Of a stretch of 50,281 bases of DNA, positions 33,185 through 41,644 are shown piece by piece. A model generated the notes under the pieces. The model saw nothing but the letters and a program-made list of their open reading frames with translations. It searched no databases and was not told where the DNA came from. This DNA is from Olsenella profusa F0195 (GTDB lineage Bacteria > Actinomycetota > Coriobacteriia > Coriobacteriales > Atopobiaceae). Position 1 is the first letter of the stretch; every line of letters starts with the position of its first letter. Made by a program: the position numbers and the translations under genes. The DNA lies in contig NZ_AWEZ01000004.1 of NCBI RefSeq assembly GCF_000468755.1, positions 1-50,281 of the forward strand. The letters are read 5' to 3'.

Positions 33185-34531
33185 CTATGGACGCACCATC
33201 GCTGGGAGGCTGGCATCATACGACCAGCCCGGAATGTAGAACCTCATGCCTCGCGCGTCGTCGCGCGTGCCACAGCCATTGTCCACATAGAGCCTATGCG
33301 CGGCGGCAAGCTTGTCGTGGTCGAGATCGATGCCCAGACCAGCACCATCGCGCGGCACCTGGAGACATCCATCCTCGAAATGGGGGGCCACCCTACCCAG
33401 GTGCTGGCCATCCTGCCAGATGTAGTGCGTGTCGCAGGCATTGATGACGCCGGGGGCCGCCGCGGCGGCTTGGGCCACCATCGCCAGCGAGATGTCGAAG
33501 TGGTTGTTGGAGTGGACGCCCCAGGTGAGGTCGAGGTCATGGCAGAGCTGGGCCACGCGCACGGACCCCTCCATCGTCCAGAAGTGCGGGTCGGCCAGGG
33601 GGATCGTCACGGAGTCCAGGCGGATGGCCGCCTTCATCTCGCGCCAGTCCGTGTCAATCATGTTGGTGGCCGTGGGGAGTCCTGTCAATCGATGGAACTC
33701 CGCCATGACCTCGCGCCCGGAGAAGCGGCCCTCGGCGCCGCAGGGGTCCTCGACGTAGGTGAGCGTGCCGACCATGTCACGACAAAGCTCGAGCGATTCC
33801 CGCAAGGTCCAACAACCGTTGGGGTCGATGGTTATGCGTGCGTCGGGAAAGCGCGCCTTAAGGGCGCGCACGGCCTCCATCTCCTCACTGCCCGCGAAGA
33901 CGCCGCCCTTGAGCTTGAAATCGTGGAAGCCAAAGCGCTTCTGGGCAGCTTCGGCCTCATGGACGATGGCGTCTGGCGTGAGGGCGGGCTCACGGCGCAC
34001 GCGCCCCCACTCGTCTGAGGTGTCGTCATCGTGTAGATAAGGCATGTCTGTCTTGCGATAGTCACCGATGTAGAAGAGATAGCCTAGAAAGCGTACGGAA
34101 TCGCGTACCTGGCCCTCACCGAGCAGCGCCGCGACGGGAACCTCAAGGTGCTTGCCCAGGATGTCGAGCATGGGCGTCTCCACGCCCGTCAGAACGTTGG
34201 TCACCTTCTTGAAGATCTGCGCATGGGCCGTTTCCTGCCCACCTGACCCAGACGCCCCCCTCATCTGGTTCTCAAGCATCTTTCGGCAGCTCAGGACGAC
34301 GTTCTTCCACTGCGCAATGGAGGCGCCCTCCACCAGGGGAATGCAGGACTCAAGCCTCTTGGTGATGACCTCACCGCCCGGGACCTCCCCCACTCCCTCG
34401 ACTCCCTCGGAATCATGCATGACCACGATGTTGCGTGTGAAGAACGGCTCGTGCGCACCCGCCTGATTGAGCAGCATGCTGTCATAGCCTGCGACGGGAA
34501 TGACCGCCATCTTCTCTATGGTGGCAACCAT
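33185..34531 (-). CDS. Glucarate dehydratase, copy 2
   Basis: A 448-aa paralog of the downstream gudD. All active-site motifs are kept ([35 protein letters not shown]), unlike a decayed GudX-type relative. It carries a few extra residues around 95-110 (GASGSGGQETAH) where the first copy reads [10 protein letters not shown], in the loop region near the substrate cap. AGGAGGG lies before ATG 34531. It may act on another aldarate stereoisomer or be expressed differently. It is the first gene of the minus-strand arm, divergent from the CdaR-type regulator. Confidence 0.9.
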   Translation of the reverse strand: MVATIEKMAVIPVAGYDSMLLNQAGAHEPFFTRNIVVMHDSEGVEGVGEVPGGEVITKRLESCIPLVEGASIAQWKNVVLSCRKMLENQMRGASGSGGQETAHAQIFKKVTNVLTGVETPMLDILGKHLEVPVAALLGEGQVRDSVRFLGYLFYIGDYRKTDMPYLHDDDTSDEWGRVRREPALTPDAIVHEAEAAQKRFGFHDFKLKGGVFAGSEEMEAVRALKARFPDARITIDPNGCWTLRESLELCRDMVGTLTYVEDPCGAEGRFSGREVMAEFHRLTGLPTATNMIDTDWREMKAAIRLDSVTIPLADPHFWTMEGSVRVAQLCHDLDLTWGVHSNNHFDISLAMVAQAAAAAPGVINACDTHYIWQDGQHLGRVAPHFEDGCLQVPRDGAGLGIDLDHDKLAAAHRLYVDNGCGTRDDARGMRFYIPGWSYDASLPAMVRP

Positions 34532-34632
34532 ATCAACACCCTCCTGATATCTGCCTTGGCAATGCCTGATGGGCACCCTATGGCGTGTGTCCTTGTGACG
34601 AGGATAGACCCATCAGATCCTGACAGACATAT

Positions 34633-34673
34633 TCCGTGAAACCGATAACCTGCATCCAGACATCGTTCACGGA
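34633..34673. promoter_or_regulatory. Inverted repeat in the gudD/cdaR divergent region
   Basis: TCCGTGAA (34633-34640) and TTCACGGA (34666-34673) are exact inverted copies with 25 bp between, in the 211-bp gap between the second gudD copy (start 34531) and the regulator (start 34743). It is a candidate binding site for the neighbouring CdaR-type protein. A weak TAGAAT hexamer lies near 34705. No other element was recognised in the gap. Confidence 0.45.
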
Positions 34674-34742
34674 TGTCCTCTGTAACACTAATGCGCATGT
34701 ACATAGAATGAGGACGATTCATCGTTAGGGAGAGAGACGCAC

Positions 34743-35870
34743 ATGGACCTGGACCCAAAGATCGCCCACAGCATCGTCACGAGCCTCAAGGACGTCATTA
34801 ACCACGAGATCAACCTCTTCGACACCATGGGCTACGTCATTGCAAGCACGGACGAAAGCCGCGTGGGCACGCGCCATGAGGCGGCTCGCATCGCCGCCAT
34901 GACGCAGAAGACGGTTCCTGTTGACAACAGCGAGCAGTTCAGGGGCGCGCGGCACGGCATCAACGTACCCGTCCTCTTCAATGAGGCCGTTGTGGCGGTC
35001 GTTGGCATAACGGGAAACCGAGAGGATGTGGAATCGTTTGGCACCATCATCGGCAAGATGACCGAAATCCTCATTCGCGAGAACCATGATCAGGTCGTGA
35101 GGTTTGACGAGCTCGAACGCTACGCCAACCTCATGAACCTGCTCGTACTCAAACGACATGACCACGGACTCGTCGATTACCTTGCCTCGGTGCTGGGCAT
35201 CGACCTCACGGTCCCTCGCCGTGCCCTTGTTGGCAGGCGTACGGACAACGGGGCCCTCAATAAGTCGGGAGACGTCTATCCCATCCTGTATGCTCATTTT
35301 GCACAGGAGCCGCTGAGCTTCTTTTCGACGAGCGAGAATGAGGTAAGGATATTTACCGAAAAGTCTGGGAACCGACTCTCGAACTTCGCACGTGACATTC
35401 AAAGGGACCTGGAAGAACGGTTGAGGACGGACGTCTGCTTTGGTATTGGCAGCGAGGCGCACGGCGAGAACGAATACTGGCGTAGCTATGACCATGCGCG
35501 CAGAGCGCTGGATTGGACGATGTTCACCCACGACGGATCCATGCGGCACTTCCAGAGTCTTGATGCGGGCATCGTCTTCACGGCCATTCCAGACGATGAG
35601 TCAACGAATCTCGTGCGTCACGTGTTTGGAGACCTTCCCGACAAGGAGATAGATGACTATCAGCTCGTGTTCGATGCCTATACGCGTCATAACGGCAGCA
35701 TCAAGCACTGCTCTGAGGAGCTCTTCCTGCATAAGAACACCCTCCAGAACCGCCTCAACAAGATCGCGCGTGTCACAGGGTACAATCCGCGCGAACTTGC
35801 CGACTATACGGTGCTCTCCATTGCCTTCACCCTGAGGAGCTACCTACGCTCCAAGACAACGAGACCTTAA
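34743..35870 (+). CDS. cdaR: CdaR-family sugar diacid regulator
   Basis: A 375-aa transcription factor with an N-terminal sugar-diacid recognition domain (about 1-130: DPKIAHSIVTSLKDVINHEI, then GYVIASTDESRVGTRHEAA), a middle GGDEF-like region (about 140-275), and a C-terminal PucR-type helix-turn-helix (about 310-368: SEELFLHKNTLQNRLNKI). CdaR activates glucarate, galactarate and glycerate genes in E. coli. It is divergent from the gudD arm, and the transporter gene converges on it from the right. GGGAGAG precedes the ATG. It likely senses glucarate, galactarate or glycerate. Confidence 0.93.
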   Translation: MDLDPKIAHSIVTSLKDVINHEINLFDTMGYVIASTDESRVGTRHEAARIAAMTQKTVPVDNSEQFRGARHGINVPVLFNEAVVAVVGITGNREDVESFGTIIGKMTEILIRENHDQVVRFDELERYANLMNLLVLKRHDHGLVDYLASVLGIDLTVPRRALVGRRTDNGALNKSGDVYPILYAHFAQEPLSFFSTSENEVRIFTEKSGNRLSNFARDIQRDLEERLRTDVCFGIGSEAHGENEYWRSYDHARRALDWTMFTHDGSMRHFQSLDAGIVFTAIPDDESTNLVRHVFGDLPDKEIDDYQLVFDAYTRHNGSIKHCSEELFLHKNTLQNRLNKIARVTGYNPRELADYTVLSIAFTLRSYLRSKTTRP

Positions 35871-35900
35871 CGCTGGGATTCACACGAACGGGTGCGCCAA

Positions 35901-35935
35901 TGCCCGGTGGCTCCGCCTTGCGGAGCCACCGGGCA
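35901..35935. terminator. Perfect 16-bp hairpin between convergent genes
   Basis: Arms 35901-35916 and 35920-35935 pair perfectly around a 3-nt loop, between the convergent cdaR (ends 35870) and transporter gene (ends 35969). It is well placed as a bidirectional terminator although U tracts are poor on both strands. Confidence 0.65.
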
Positions 35936-35968
35936 AAACATCGCAAGACGTCCGATGTCGTACCTGCG

Positions 35969-37312
35969 TTATGGCATGAACACGCCCGTCACGATCCCAA
36001 AGAGCACGACGATGACGTTGAGCGCCCACAGCTTAAGGAATGAAAACTTGATATGCCCGTCGATCGTGATGCCGGTCAGGTCGGTAGCAATGTAGAGCTG
36101 AGGCTGTGCGACAACGGAGATCATGGAGCCGAAGTTCATGTAGAGGGCAACGATAACGACCTCCGCGGGCACGCCATACTGAGCCGAAAACGCGATGACC
36201 AATGGCATGAGCGCATAGAACCAGGTGTCATTCGTGAAAAGCAGCATAAGGGGCGTACTGAAGAGTGCAATGACGAGGTAGAGATAGGGGCCAAGCGCAG
36301 AAGGTACGATGGCCATGAGCAGTTGAACCATGGCATCCAGCATACCGCTATCCTGCATGACACCCACGACGACGCCAGAGAGAAGCACGGCCGGCAGCAC
36401 GGGAAAAAGCGATCCCGCATACTTCTTGAGAAGCTTGTTCTGCTGTTTGAGATCGGGATAGTTCACTTGCAGGGCAATAACAAGGCCGAAGGCAAAGACA
36501 TAGTACTGGGGAATGTCACCAAAGGCGATGAGACAGAAGATCAGAAAGGCGGTGAACATGAGGTTGAATGCAAAGCGATTGTGGCGAGAAAGCTCGGTGT
36601 CCTTGAACTGGGCTAGCAGCTCGGCATGAGAGACCTCTCCCGCCTCCTTGCGATTCCTACGCTCCCTGATGCCGAAGAAGATGGCAACACCAACCAGCAT
36701 CACGAACATGAACACCTGAATGGGAACCAGCTTAAGGAAGAGGGCGGTTCCCGTGATACCTTGATCGCTCACAAGCGAGGCAGCGCGGAGGATCTTCGGG
36801 TTCCACGGCGTGTTGCACATGAGAAGGATGGCGACGCAGATGAGGAAAGGCAGAATCTTCTTATCAACCCCAAACTTCTCATACAAGGGAAGCATGAGCG
36901 GCACCGTAATAAGGAAGACGGAGGTGATGGAGCCATCAAGCTCGCAGATGCAGGCCACTATCACGGTCAGGATGCAGATGGCGGGTGCTGACACCCTGAC
37001 ATGTTTCATAATCGCCTTGACGATGTCATCGAACATGCCCGTATCCGCAATCATCATGAAATACGGAAGCGAGAAGAGCATCATCAGCGAAATGGATGTG
37101 GTCTTGCTAAAGCCATCCTTGAGCCACGTCCCAAAGGTGCCGGGAATGCTCGTGGCGTCTATGGGACCACCGGCCGCAACGAACAGGGCAATGAAGCCGG
37201 CGATCAAGGGGAACACCGTAAAGGCGAGCAGCGTGCTCACCTTGTTCTTGAGCAACACGACCGTAATGACAATCATGGTCGCAAAGCCCAGCAATGCCAA
37301 TCCGAGATTCAC
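35969..37312 (-). CDS. CitMHS-family carboxylate transporter
   Basis: A 447-aa membrane protein with about twelve hydrophobic segments, of the CitMHS/ion-transporter group (N terminus NLGLALLGFATMIVITVVLL; DTGMFDDIVKAIM; LDGSITSVFLITVPLMLPLY). CitMHS members carry metal-citrate complexes with H+. Here it stands beside cdaR and opposite garD, so an aldarate such as glucarate or galactarate is the likely substrate. I set the start at GTG 37312, which has GGAGG six bases upstream and gives the family N terminus; in-frame starts further up (37357-37390) lack a good site. Base composition is somewhat more A+T-rich than in the housekeeping operons. Confidence 0.85.
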   Translation of the reverse strand: MNLGLALLGFATMIVITVVLLKNKVSTLLAFTVFPLIAGFIALFVAAGGPIDATSIPGTFGTWLKDGFSKTTSISLMMLFSLPYFMMIADTGMFDDIVKAIMKHVRVSAPAICILTVIVACICELDGSITSVFLITVPLMLPLYEKFGVDKKILPFLICVAILLMCNTPWNPKILRAASLVSDQGITGTALFLKLVPIQVFMFVMLVGVAIFFGIRERRNRKEAGEVSHAELLAQFKDTELSRHNRFAFNLMFTAFLIFCLIAFGDIPQYYVFAFGLVIALQVNYPDLKQQNKLLKKYAGSLFPVLPAVLLSGVVVGVMQDSGMLDAMVQLLMAIVPSALGPYLYLVIALFSTPLMLLFTNDTWFYALMPLVIAFSAQYGVPAEVVIVALYMNFGSMISVVAQPQLYIATDLTGITIDGHIKFSFLKLWALNVIVVLFGIVTGVFMP

Positions 37313-37642
37313 TCCGATCCTCCAATCCCATAACGTCACATGTCCGAAGAGACACATGACAGCTGCCCACATGGATGCGGATACGACCACATCTCACAGA
37401 GGAATGGTACGTGTGAGACAAACCGATCAAAAGCACCCCGAGGACAGAAGTCAAAAGGATGGGTTCAACCAAAAGTAGTCTCCATACCAACTTGCCACAA
37501 AGATAACAGCAGGAAATAGCTTTTAGAACGTCATGCTTCCGCATGCATTACAGAATTTATGTTCCATAGACCCTTACCGCCCTATGACACGCCGCATAAG
37601 CTCAAAGGCGTGCGTTCGCCCAAAGGACTCGAAGGAGGATCC
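37313..37642. promoter_or_regulatory. Divergent control region between transporter and MBL-garD operon
   Basis: This 330-bp gene-free stretch is A+T-rich around 37480-37560. An exact 7-bp inverted repeat TCTCACA/TGTGAGA (37392-37398 and 37412-37418) could be a regulator site. TTGCCA near 37490 and TACAGA near 37550 are weak promoter-like boxes for the plus strand. No RNA gene or riboswitch fold was recognised. Confidence 0.4.
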
Positions 37643-38506
37643 GTGAACAAGCCCATCTACTATGCTCCGGTTTCCCATCCTCGCCTGGGGGACGAGCTTG
37701 ATTGCCCCCGCCGCCATGCCATAGACGTCTATCGGGTTGCTCCCCATGTTTGGAATGTAGGGGGCAACGATGATGTGTGCTGCTACCTGATCGACTCGGG
37801 AGATGGCCTCGTCCTCCTCGATACGGGCTATCGTGCCTCTGTCTACCTGCTGATTGACCACATCTGGCAAGCAGGGTTCGATCCCAGAGGCATTAGGAAG
37901 GTGTTGCTTTCGCACTGGCATTGGGACCACGTGAATGGCGCCTCATATATTCAAGGACTTTCGGGATGCGAGATCTGGCTCTCCTCCGTGGATGAGAAGC
38001 TTCACCAGAAGTGGAAGGACGACGTGAGCGAACTGCCTATGGCCCCCTATGAGATCACCGACACCTATGAGTTCTCAAGGCCCCTGGAGATTGGCCGCCT
38101 TTCTATTGAGACAAGGCTTGTTCCAGGGCACACACCAGGAGCCGTCGCCTTTCTCTTCAGCGACACGGACGAGAGCACAGGCAGGACATATCGATGCGCC
38201 ATGCATGGCGGCTTGGGTGTGCCCATGATGAGGCCCGAGACCAGAGACAAATGGGACATCACCGAGGCTATGGTCAGGCAATTCGTCTCGAACTGTGAGG
38301 AGTTGTCCCGATGGCACGTGGATATCATGCTTCCCAGTCACGTGAATATGGGCAATGTCATTCCCAACATCCCAGCGGACAGGAACGACTATCGAACGTG
38401 GATCGCCCCCTATGCGTGGGGTGACGTGCTGAGGGATCGTAAGAATGTCGTCTTGGGATATTATCCCAAGGAATTCTTTGAGAGGGGGAGAGCGCATGAG
38501 CGGTAA
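37643..38506 (+). CDS. Metallo-beta-lactamase-fold hydrolase in the galactarate operon
   Basis: A 287-aa MBL-fold protein. The main metal motif HWHWDH is at 91-96, after the usual LLDTGY strand (59-63). Further His ligands lie in VPGHTPGAV and near the C terminus in LPSHVNM. The position that normally supplies the bridging Asp reads CAMHGGLG, so that ligand may differ. The start is GTG 37643, with AAGGAGG five bases upstream. Its stop overlaps garD by 11 nt, so the two are co-translated. Many MBL proteins open lactones; hydrolysis of glucaro- or galactarolactones is one idea. No known aldarate pathway needs an MBL enzyme, so function is open. Confidence 0.8.
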   Translation: MNKPIYYAPVSHPRLGDELDCPRRHAIDVYRVAPHVWNVGGNDDVCCYLIDSGDGLVLLDTGYRASVYLLIDHIWQAGFDPRGIRKVLLSHWHWDHVNGASYIQGLSGCEIWLSSVDEKLHQKWKDDVSELPMAPYEITDTYEFSRPLEIGRLSIETRLVPGHTPGAVAFLFSDTDESTGRTYRCAMHGGLGVPMMRPETRDKWDITEAMVRQFVSNCEELSRWHVDIMLPSHVNMGNVIPNIPADRNDYRTWIAPYAWGDVLRDRKNVVLGYYPKEFFERGRAHER

Positions 38507-40019
38507 GTTGGTCGTCAGGGTTGACGAGCGCGATAATGTGGCAATTGCTATTCGCGACTTAGCTGCAGGCGAGGAGGTAGCCCCTGGGATCCGCACACGT
38601 GAGGCAATACCGCAGGCGCACAAGGTGACCCTTGTCGATATCCCCAAGGGGGGTGAGGTCATTCGCTACGGCATCGTGCTTGGACATGCGCTTGAGGACA
38701 AGCCTGCAGGCTCATGGATCAATGAGCATTCGCTGCAGCTACCCGTTCCACCCCCACTCGAGCAGATGGAATGGGGTGTCGAGATCGGCTGGAATCCTCC
38801 TGTCCCTCCCATCACAACGTGGGAGGGCTACCGTAGTCCAGATGGGTTCTATGCGGGAACGCGTAACATTCTGGGTATTCAGACGACCGTCCAGTGCGTG
38901 ACTGGTGTCGTCAACAAGGCAGTCCAGAAGATCAAGCAGGAGATCCTCCCACGGTACCCCCACGTTGATGATGTTGTCGCGATTAATCATGCGTATGGCT
39001 GCGGCGTGGCCATCAAAGCGACCGAAGCATACATTCCACAGAGAATCCTGCGCAATATCGCACGACATCCCAATTTTGGCGGGGAATTCATGCTCGTGAG
39101 CCTGGGGTGCGAGAAGTTCTCTCCAGAGCTCTTCTGCCAGGACAGGCCAGGGGACAATACCTCCGACAACGTCATCATCCTCCAAAAGTGCCATGGCTAT
39201 GAGGATCAGATACGACGGATCTGCGAAATGGCCGAGCGCAAACTCGCCAGGCTCAATGAACGTCACCGCGAGGCATTGCCCCTCTCCGATCTCCTACTGG
39301 GTGTTCAATGTGGAGGGTCTGACGCCTTCTCCGGTGTTGCCTCCAATCCAGCCATTGGCTATTGTGTCGACCTGCTCGTGGCAGGCGGCGGCACGGCGAT
39401 GTTCTCCGAGGTCACCGAGGTGCGCGACGGGGTCTATCTCATCGCCCGACGTTGCGTAGACGAGGCTACCGAGAAGAAGCTTGCACATGAGATGCGTTGG
39501 TACGACGAGTATCTCGCCAAGGGCGGAGCTGACCGCAGCGCCAACCCAACGCCTGGTAACAAGCGGGGTGGTCTTTCCAACATCGTTGAGAAGGCCATGG
39601 GTTCCATCGCAAAGAGCGGTACCTCCCCCATCGTCGAGGTACTCTCTCCTGGCGAACGCCCGACCAAGCATGGCCTCATCTATGCGGCCACACCGGCAAG
39701 CGATATCGTATGTGGTCCCTGTCAGCTCGCCAGCGGCATTGGTGCACAGCTCTTCACCACGGGACGTGGCACCCCCTATGGTCTAGCACAGATTCCCGTC
39801 CTCAAGATTTGCTCCCGCAGCGAGGTCAAGCGTATGTGGCCGGACCTCATCGACATAGACGCAGGGCCCATCTCGAGCGGAGAGCGCTCCATCCAGGCCA
39901 TTGGTAGCGAACTCTTCACGCTACTCATCGATGTCGTCAGCGGTAGGAGACGGTCATATGCCGAGGAACACGGACTCGTCAATGATTTGTGCGTCTTCAA
40001 TCCGGCACCTATCACGTAA
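38496..40019 (+). CDS. garD: Galactarate dehydratase
   Basis: A 507-aa UxaA/GarD-family dehydratase converting galactarate (meso) to 5-dehydro-4-deoxy-D-glucarate. An N-terminal SAF-like domain (about 1-90: VRVDERDNVAIAI, KVTLVDIPKGGEVIRYG) is followed by the catalytic region with NHAYGCGV, LGCEKFSPE, GVQCGGSDAFSG and TSGERSI-like loops near the end. The ATG at 38496 lies inside the MBL gene end with GAGAGGGGGAG upstream. Its product is the same as that of the GudD enzymes, so both arms feed one lower pathway. Confidence 0.92.
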   Translation: MSGKLVVRVDERDNVAIAIRDLAAGEEVAPGIRTREAIPQAHKVTLVDIPKGGEVIRYGIVLGHALEDKPAGSWINEHSLQLPVPPPLEQMEWGVEIGWNPPVPPITTWEGYRSPDGFYAGTRNILGIQTTVQCVTGVVNKAVQKIKQEILPRYPHVDDVVAINHAYGCGVAIKATEAYIPQRILRNIARHPNFGGEFMLVSLGCEKFSPELFCQDRPGDNTSDNVIILQKCHGYEDQIRRICEMAERKLARLNERHREALPLSDLLLGVQCGGSDAFSGVASNPAIGYCVDLLVAGGGTAMFSEVTEVRDGVYLIARRCVDEATEKKLAHEMRWYDEYLAKGGADRSANPTPGNKRGGLSNIVEKAMGSIAKSGTSPIVEVLSPGERPTKHGLIYAATPASDIVCGPCQLASGIGAQLFTTGRGTPYGLAQIPVLKICSRSEVKRMWPDLIDIDAGPISSGERSIQAIGSELFTLLIDVVSGRRRSYAEEHGLVNDLCVFNPAPIT

Positions 40020-40060
40020 GAGTCACGTATGCCAAGTAACCGCAACAGATAGGAGAACTT

Positions 40061-40492
40061 ATGGTACGTTACGCCACCCTCTCTGATCTCACCGTCTCAT
40101 ACGAGCTCATTGGAACGACCATCGCAGGTGGAGACACGCTCAACAAGGGCATGTTTGCGCGAACCTTTGTTGATCAGCTCAACGAGGAGCGTCACAAGCT
40201 GGGTGTCTTCGAGACGGAGGATGGGGAGGTCGTCGGCTTCGTCGGCATCAACTGCACCTGGCAACTCCACGATGGCGTGCGTGTAGCTGAAGTCACAGAG
40301 CTTACCGTGGCGGAAGGCTATCGTGATGGTGACATTCGCTTCCAGCTCCTCGAATGGGCAACGGAGGTCGCTTGCGAGGCGGGTTGCGAACGGATGATTC
40401 TCTCGAGCCGGCTTGGTCACGATGAGAGTCATGGATTCTATGAGACCTATGGGTTCACCAAGACACACTATCGCTTCGACAAGGACATCTGA
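40061..40492 (+). CDS. GNAT-family N-acetyltransferase with atypical CoA loop
   Basis: A 143-aa protein with the GNAT order of elements: GVFETEDGEVVGFVGI (strands 2-3), AEVTELTVAEGYR (strand 4), an acetyl-CoA loop and helix RDGDIRFQLLEWATEVA, then ILSSRLGHDESHGFYETYGF (strand 5 to the C-terminal Tyr). The loop does not fit the usual Q/RxxGxG/A pattern, so CoA binding is uncertain. AGGAG precedes ATG 40061. It is 41 nt after garD and probably in the same operon; its substrate is unknown. Confidence 0.78.
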   Translation: MVRYATLSDLTVSYELIGTTIAGGDTLNKGMFARTFVDQLNEERHKLGVFETEDGEVVGFVGINCTWQLHDGVRVAEVTELTVAEGYRDGDIRFQLLEWATEVACEAGCERMILSSRLGHDESHGFYETYGFTKTHYRFDKDI

Positions 40493-40573
40493 TCATACGC
40501 GACGCCCTTTCCTGAGCCAGACGTCCCATCCCGTATTGAGGTGAGCATCCGTGGTCTGACATCAGGAGGGCGG

Positions 40574-41596
40574 CTACAGGACCATGTCCCGGCACACCTC
40601 GGCGACGCCGAGCGCGCCGCACATGCGCATGGCGTCCTCGAGTTCGTCCCTGAGCTGTGTGAGATAGGCCATGACGCCCGCGGCGCCCGCACCATACACG
40701 CAGACCACGAACGGGCGGCACACCAACGTGGCACTGGCACCGAGCGCGAGGGCACGGAACACGTCGATACCCGTGCGAATGCCACCATCCACCAGCACGT
40801 CGCACGCCCCGCCCACGGCGTCCACCACCGCAGGGAGCACCTCTGCCGTCGCGGGCACGCCATCGAGGACCCGGCCGCCATGGTTGGAGACCACGATCGC
40901 ATCGGCACCGGCCTCGAGGGCCTTCTCCGCGCCACGGGAGCTCAGGATGCCCTTGAGCACGAACGGCACGCGTGCCTCATGGCATTGGGCGGCAACCTCT
41001 TTGAGCTCGGCCACGCTCTTGGGGCCCGCAGGCGGCTCGAAGTCCCTCAGGAAGGGAAGTCCGGCACCGTCGATGTCCATGGCGATCGCACGGGGGTGCG
41101 ACGAGAGCGAGAGGGCCACCTTCTCGTGGAGCATGCCCATCGGCCACGGCTTGATGGTGATGATGCCCGCACCACCCAGGGAGCCGATGATCTCGGTGGC
41201 CTTCTCCACTATCTGGGGGCGTATGCCATCCCCCGTCCAGGCAACGGTGCCCGCCTGGGCCGCCGCCTCGAGCACGCAGGTGTTGTACTCGACATCGGTG
41301 AGCTTGTCCCCGTAGTGGCGCTGCACGTCGCCGACCGGGGCGATCATGACGGGAAGGGTCAGCGTGCGTCCGAAGAGCGAGGTCTCTGTGGAGGGTTGGC
41401 CGCCCTCGTAGATGGTGTCCATGAGCAGCCGATGGCCTTCCCACGCGACGCGATTGCGCACGGCGACGGTCCCAGAGCCCTTGGCCCCGGGACCCGGCAC
41501 ATGGGCGCCACAGGCCCTGCCATCGCAATCTGGGCAGGCCTTGCACCAAGGCCCCATCGAACCCCGTGCCTCGGCAGCGATATCCGCGTAGCTCAT
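40574..41596 (-). CDS. FMN-dependent alpha-hydroxy-acid dehydrogenase with Cys-rich N terminus
   Basis: A 340-aa TIM-barrel flavoenzyme of the lactate oxidase/glycolate oxidase family. The catalytic His is in SNHGGRVLDG, the FMN-binding Lys in FVLKGILSS, and the phosphate loop in VDGGIRTG. Residues 17-29 carry CKACPDCDGRACG, a CxxCxxxxxC pattern not found in classical members and suited to a metal or Fe-S site. GGGGAGAGG precedes ATG 41596. It converges on the GNAT gene and lies 48 nt after proS. Lactate or a related 2-hydroxy acid is the likely substrate. Confidence 0.85.
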   Translation of the reverse strand: MSYADIAAEARGSMGPWCKACPDCDGRACGAHVPGPGAKGSGTVAVRNRVAWEGHRLLMDTIYEGGQPSTETSLFGRTLTLPVMIAPVGDVQRHYGDKLTDVEYNTCVLEAAAQAGTVAWTGDGIRPQIVEKATEIIGSLGGAGIITIKPWPMGMLHEKVALSLSSHPRAIAMDIDGAGLPFLRDFEPPAGPKSVAELKEVAAQCHEARVPFVLKGILSSRGAEKALEAGADAIVVSNHGGRVLDGVPATAEVLPAVVDAVGGACDVLVDGGIRTGIDVFRALALGASATLVCRPFVVCVYGAGAAGVMAYLTQLRDELEDAMRMCGALGVAEVCRDMVL

Positions 41597-41644
41597 GACC
41601 TCTCCCCAACCTGAATCCCGTGCCATGCCCCCTGGCACGATGGC

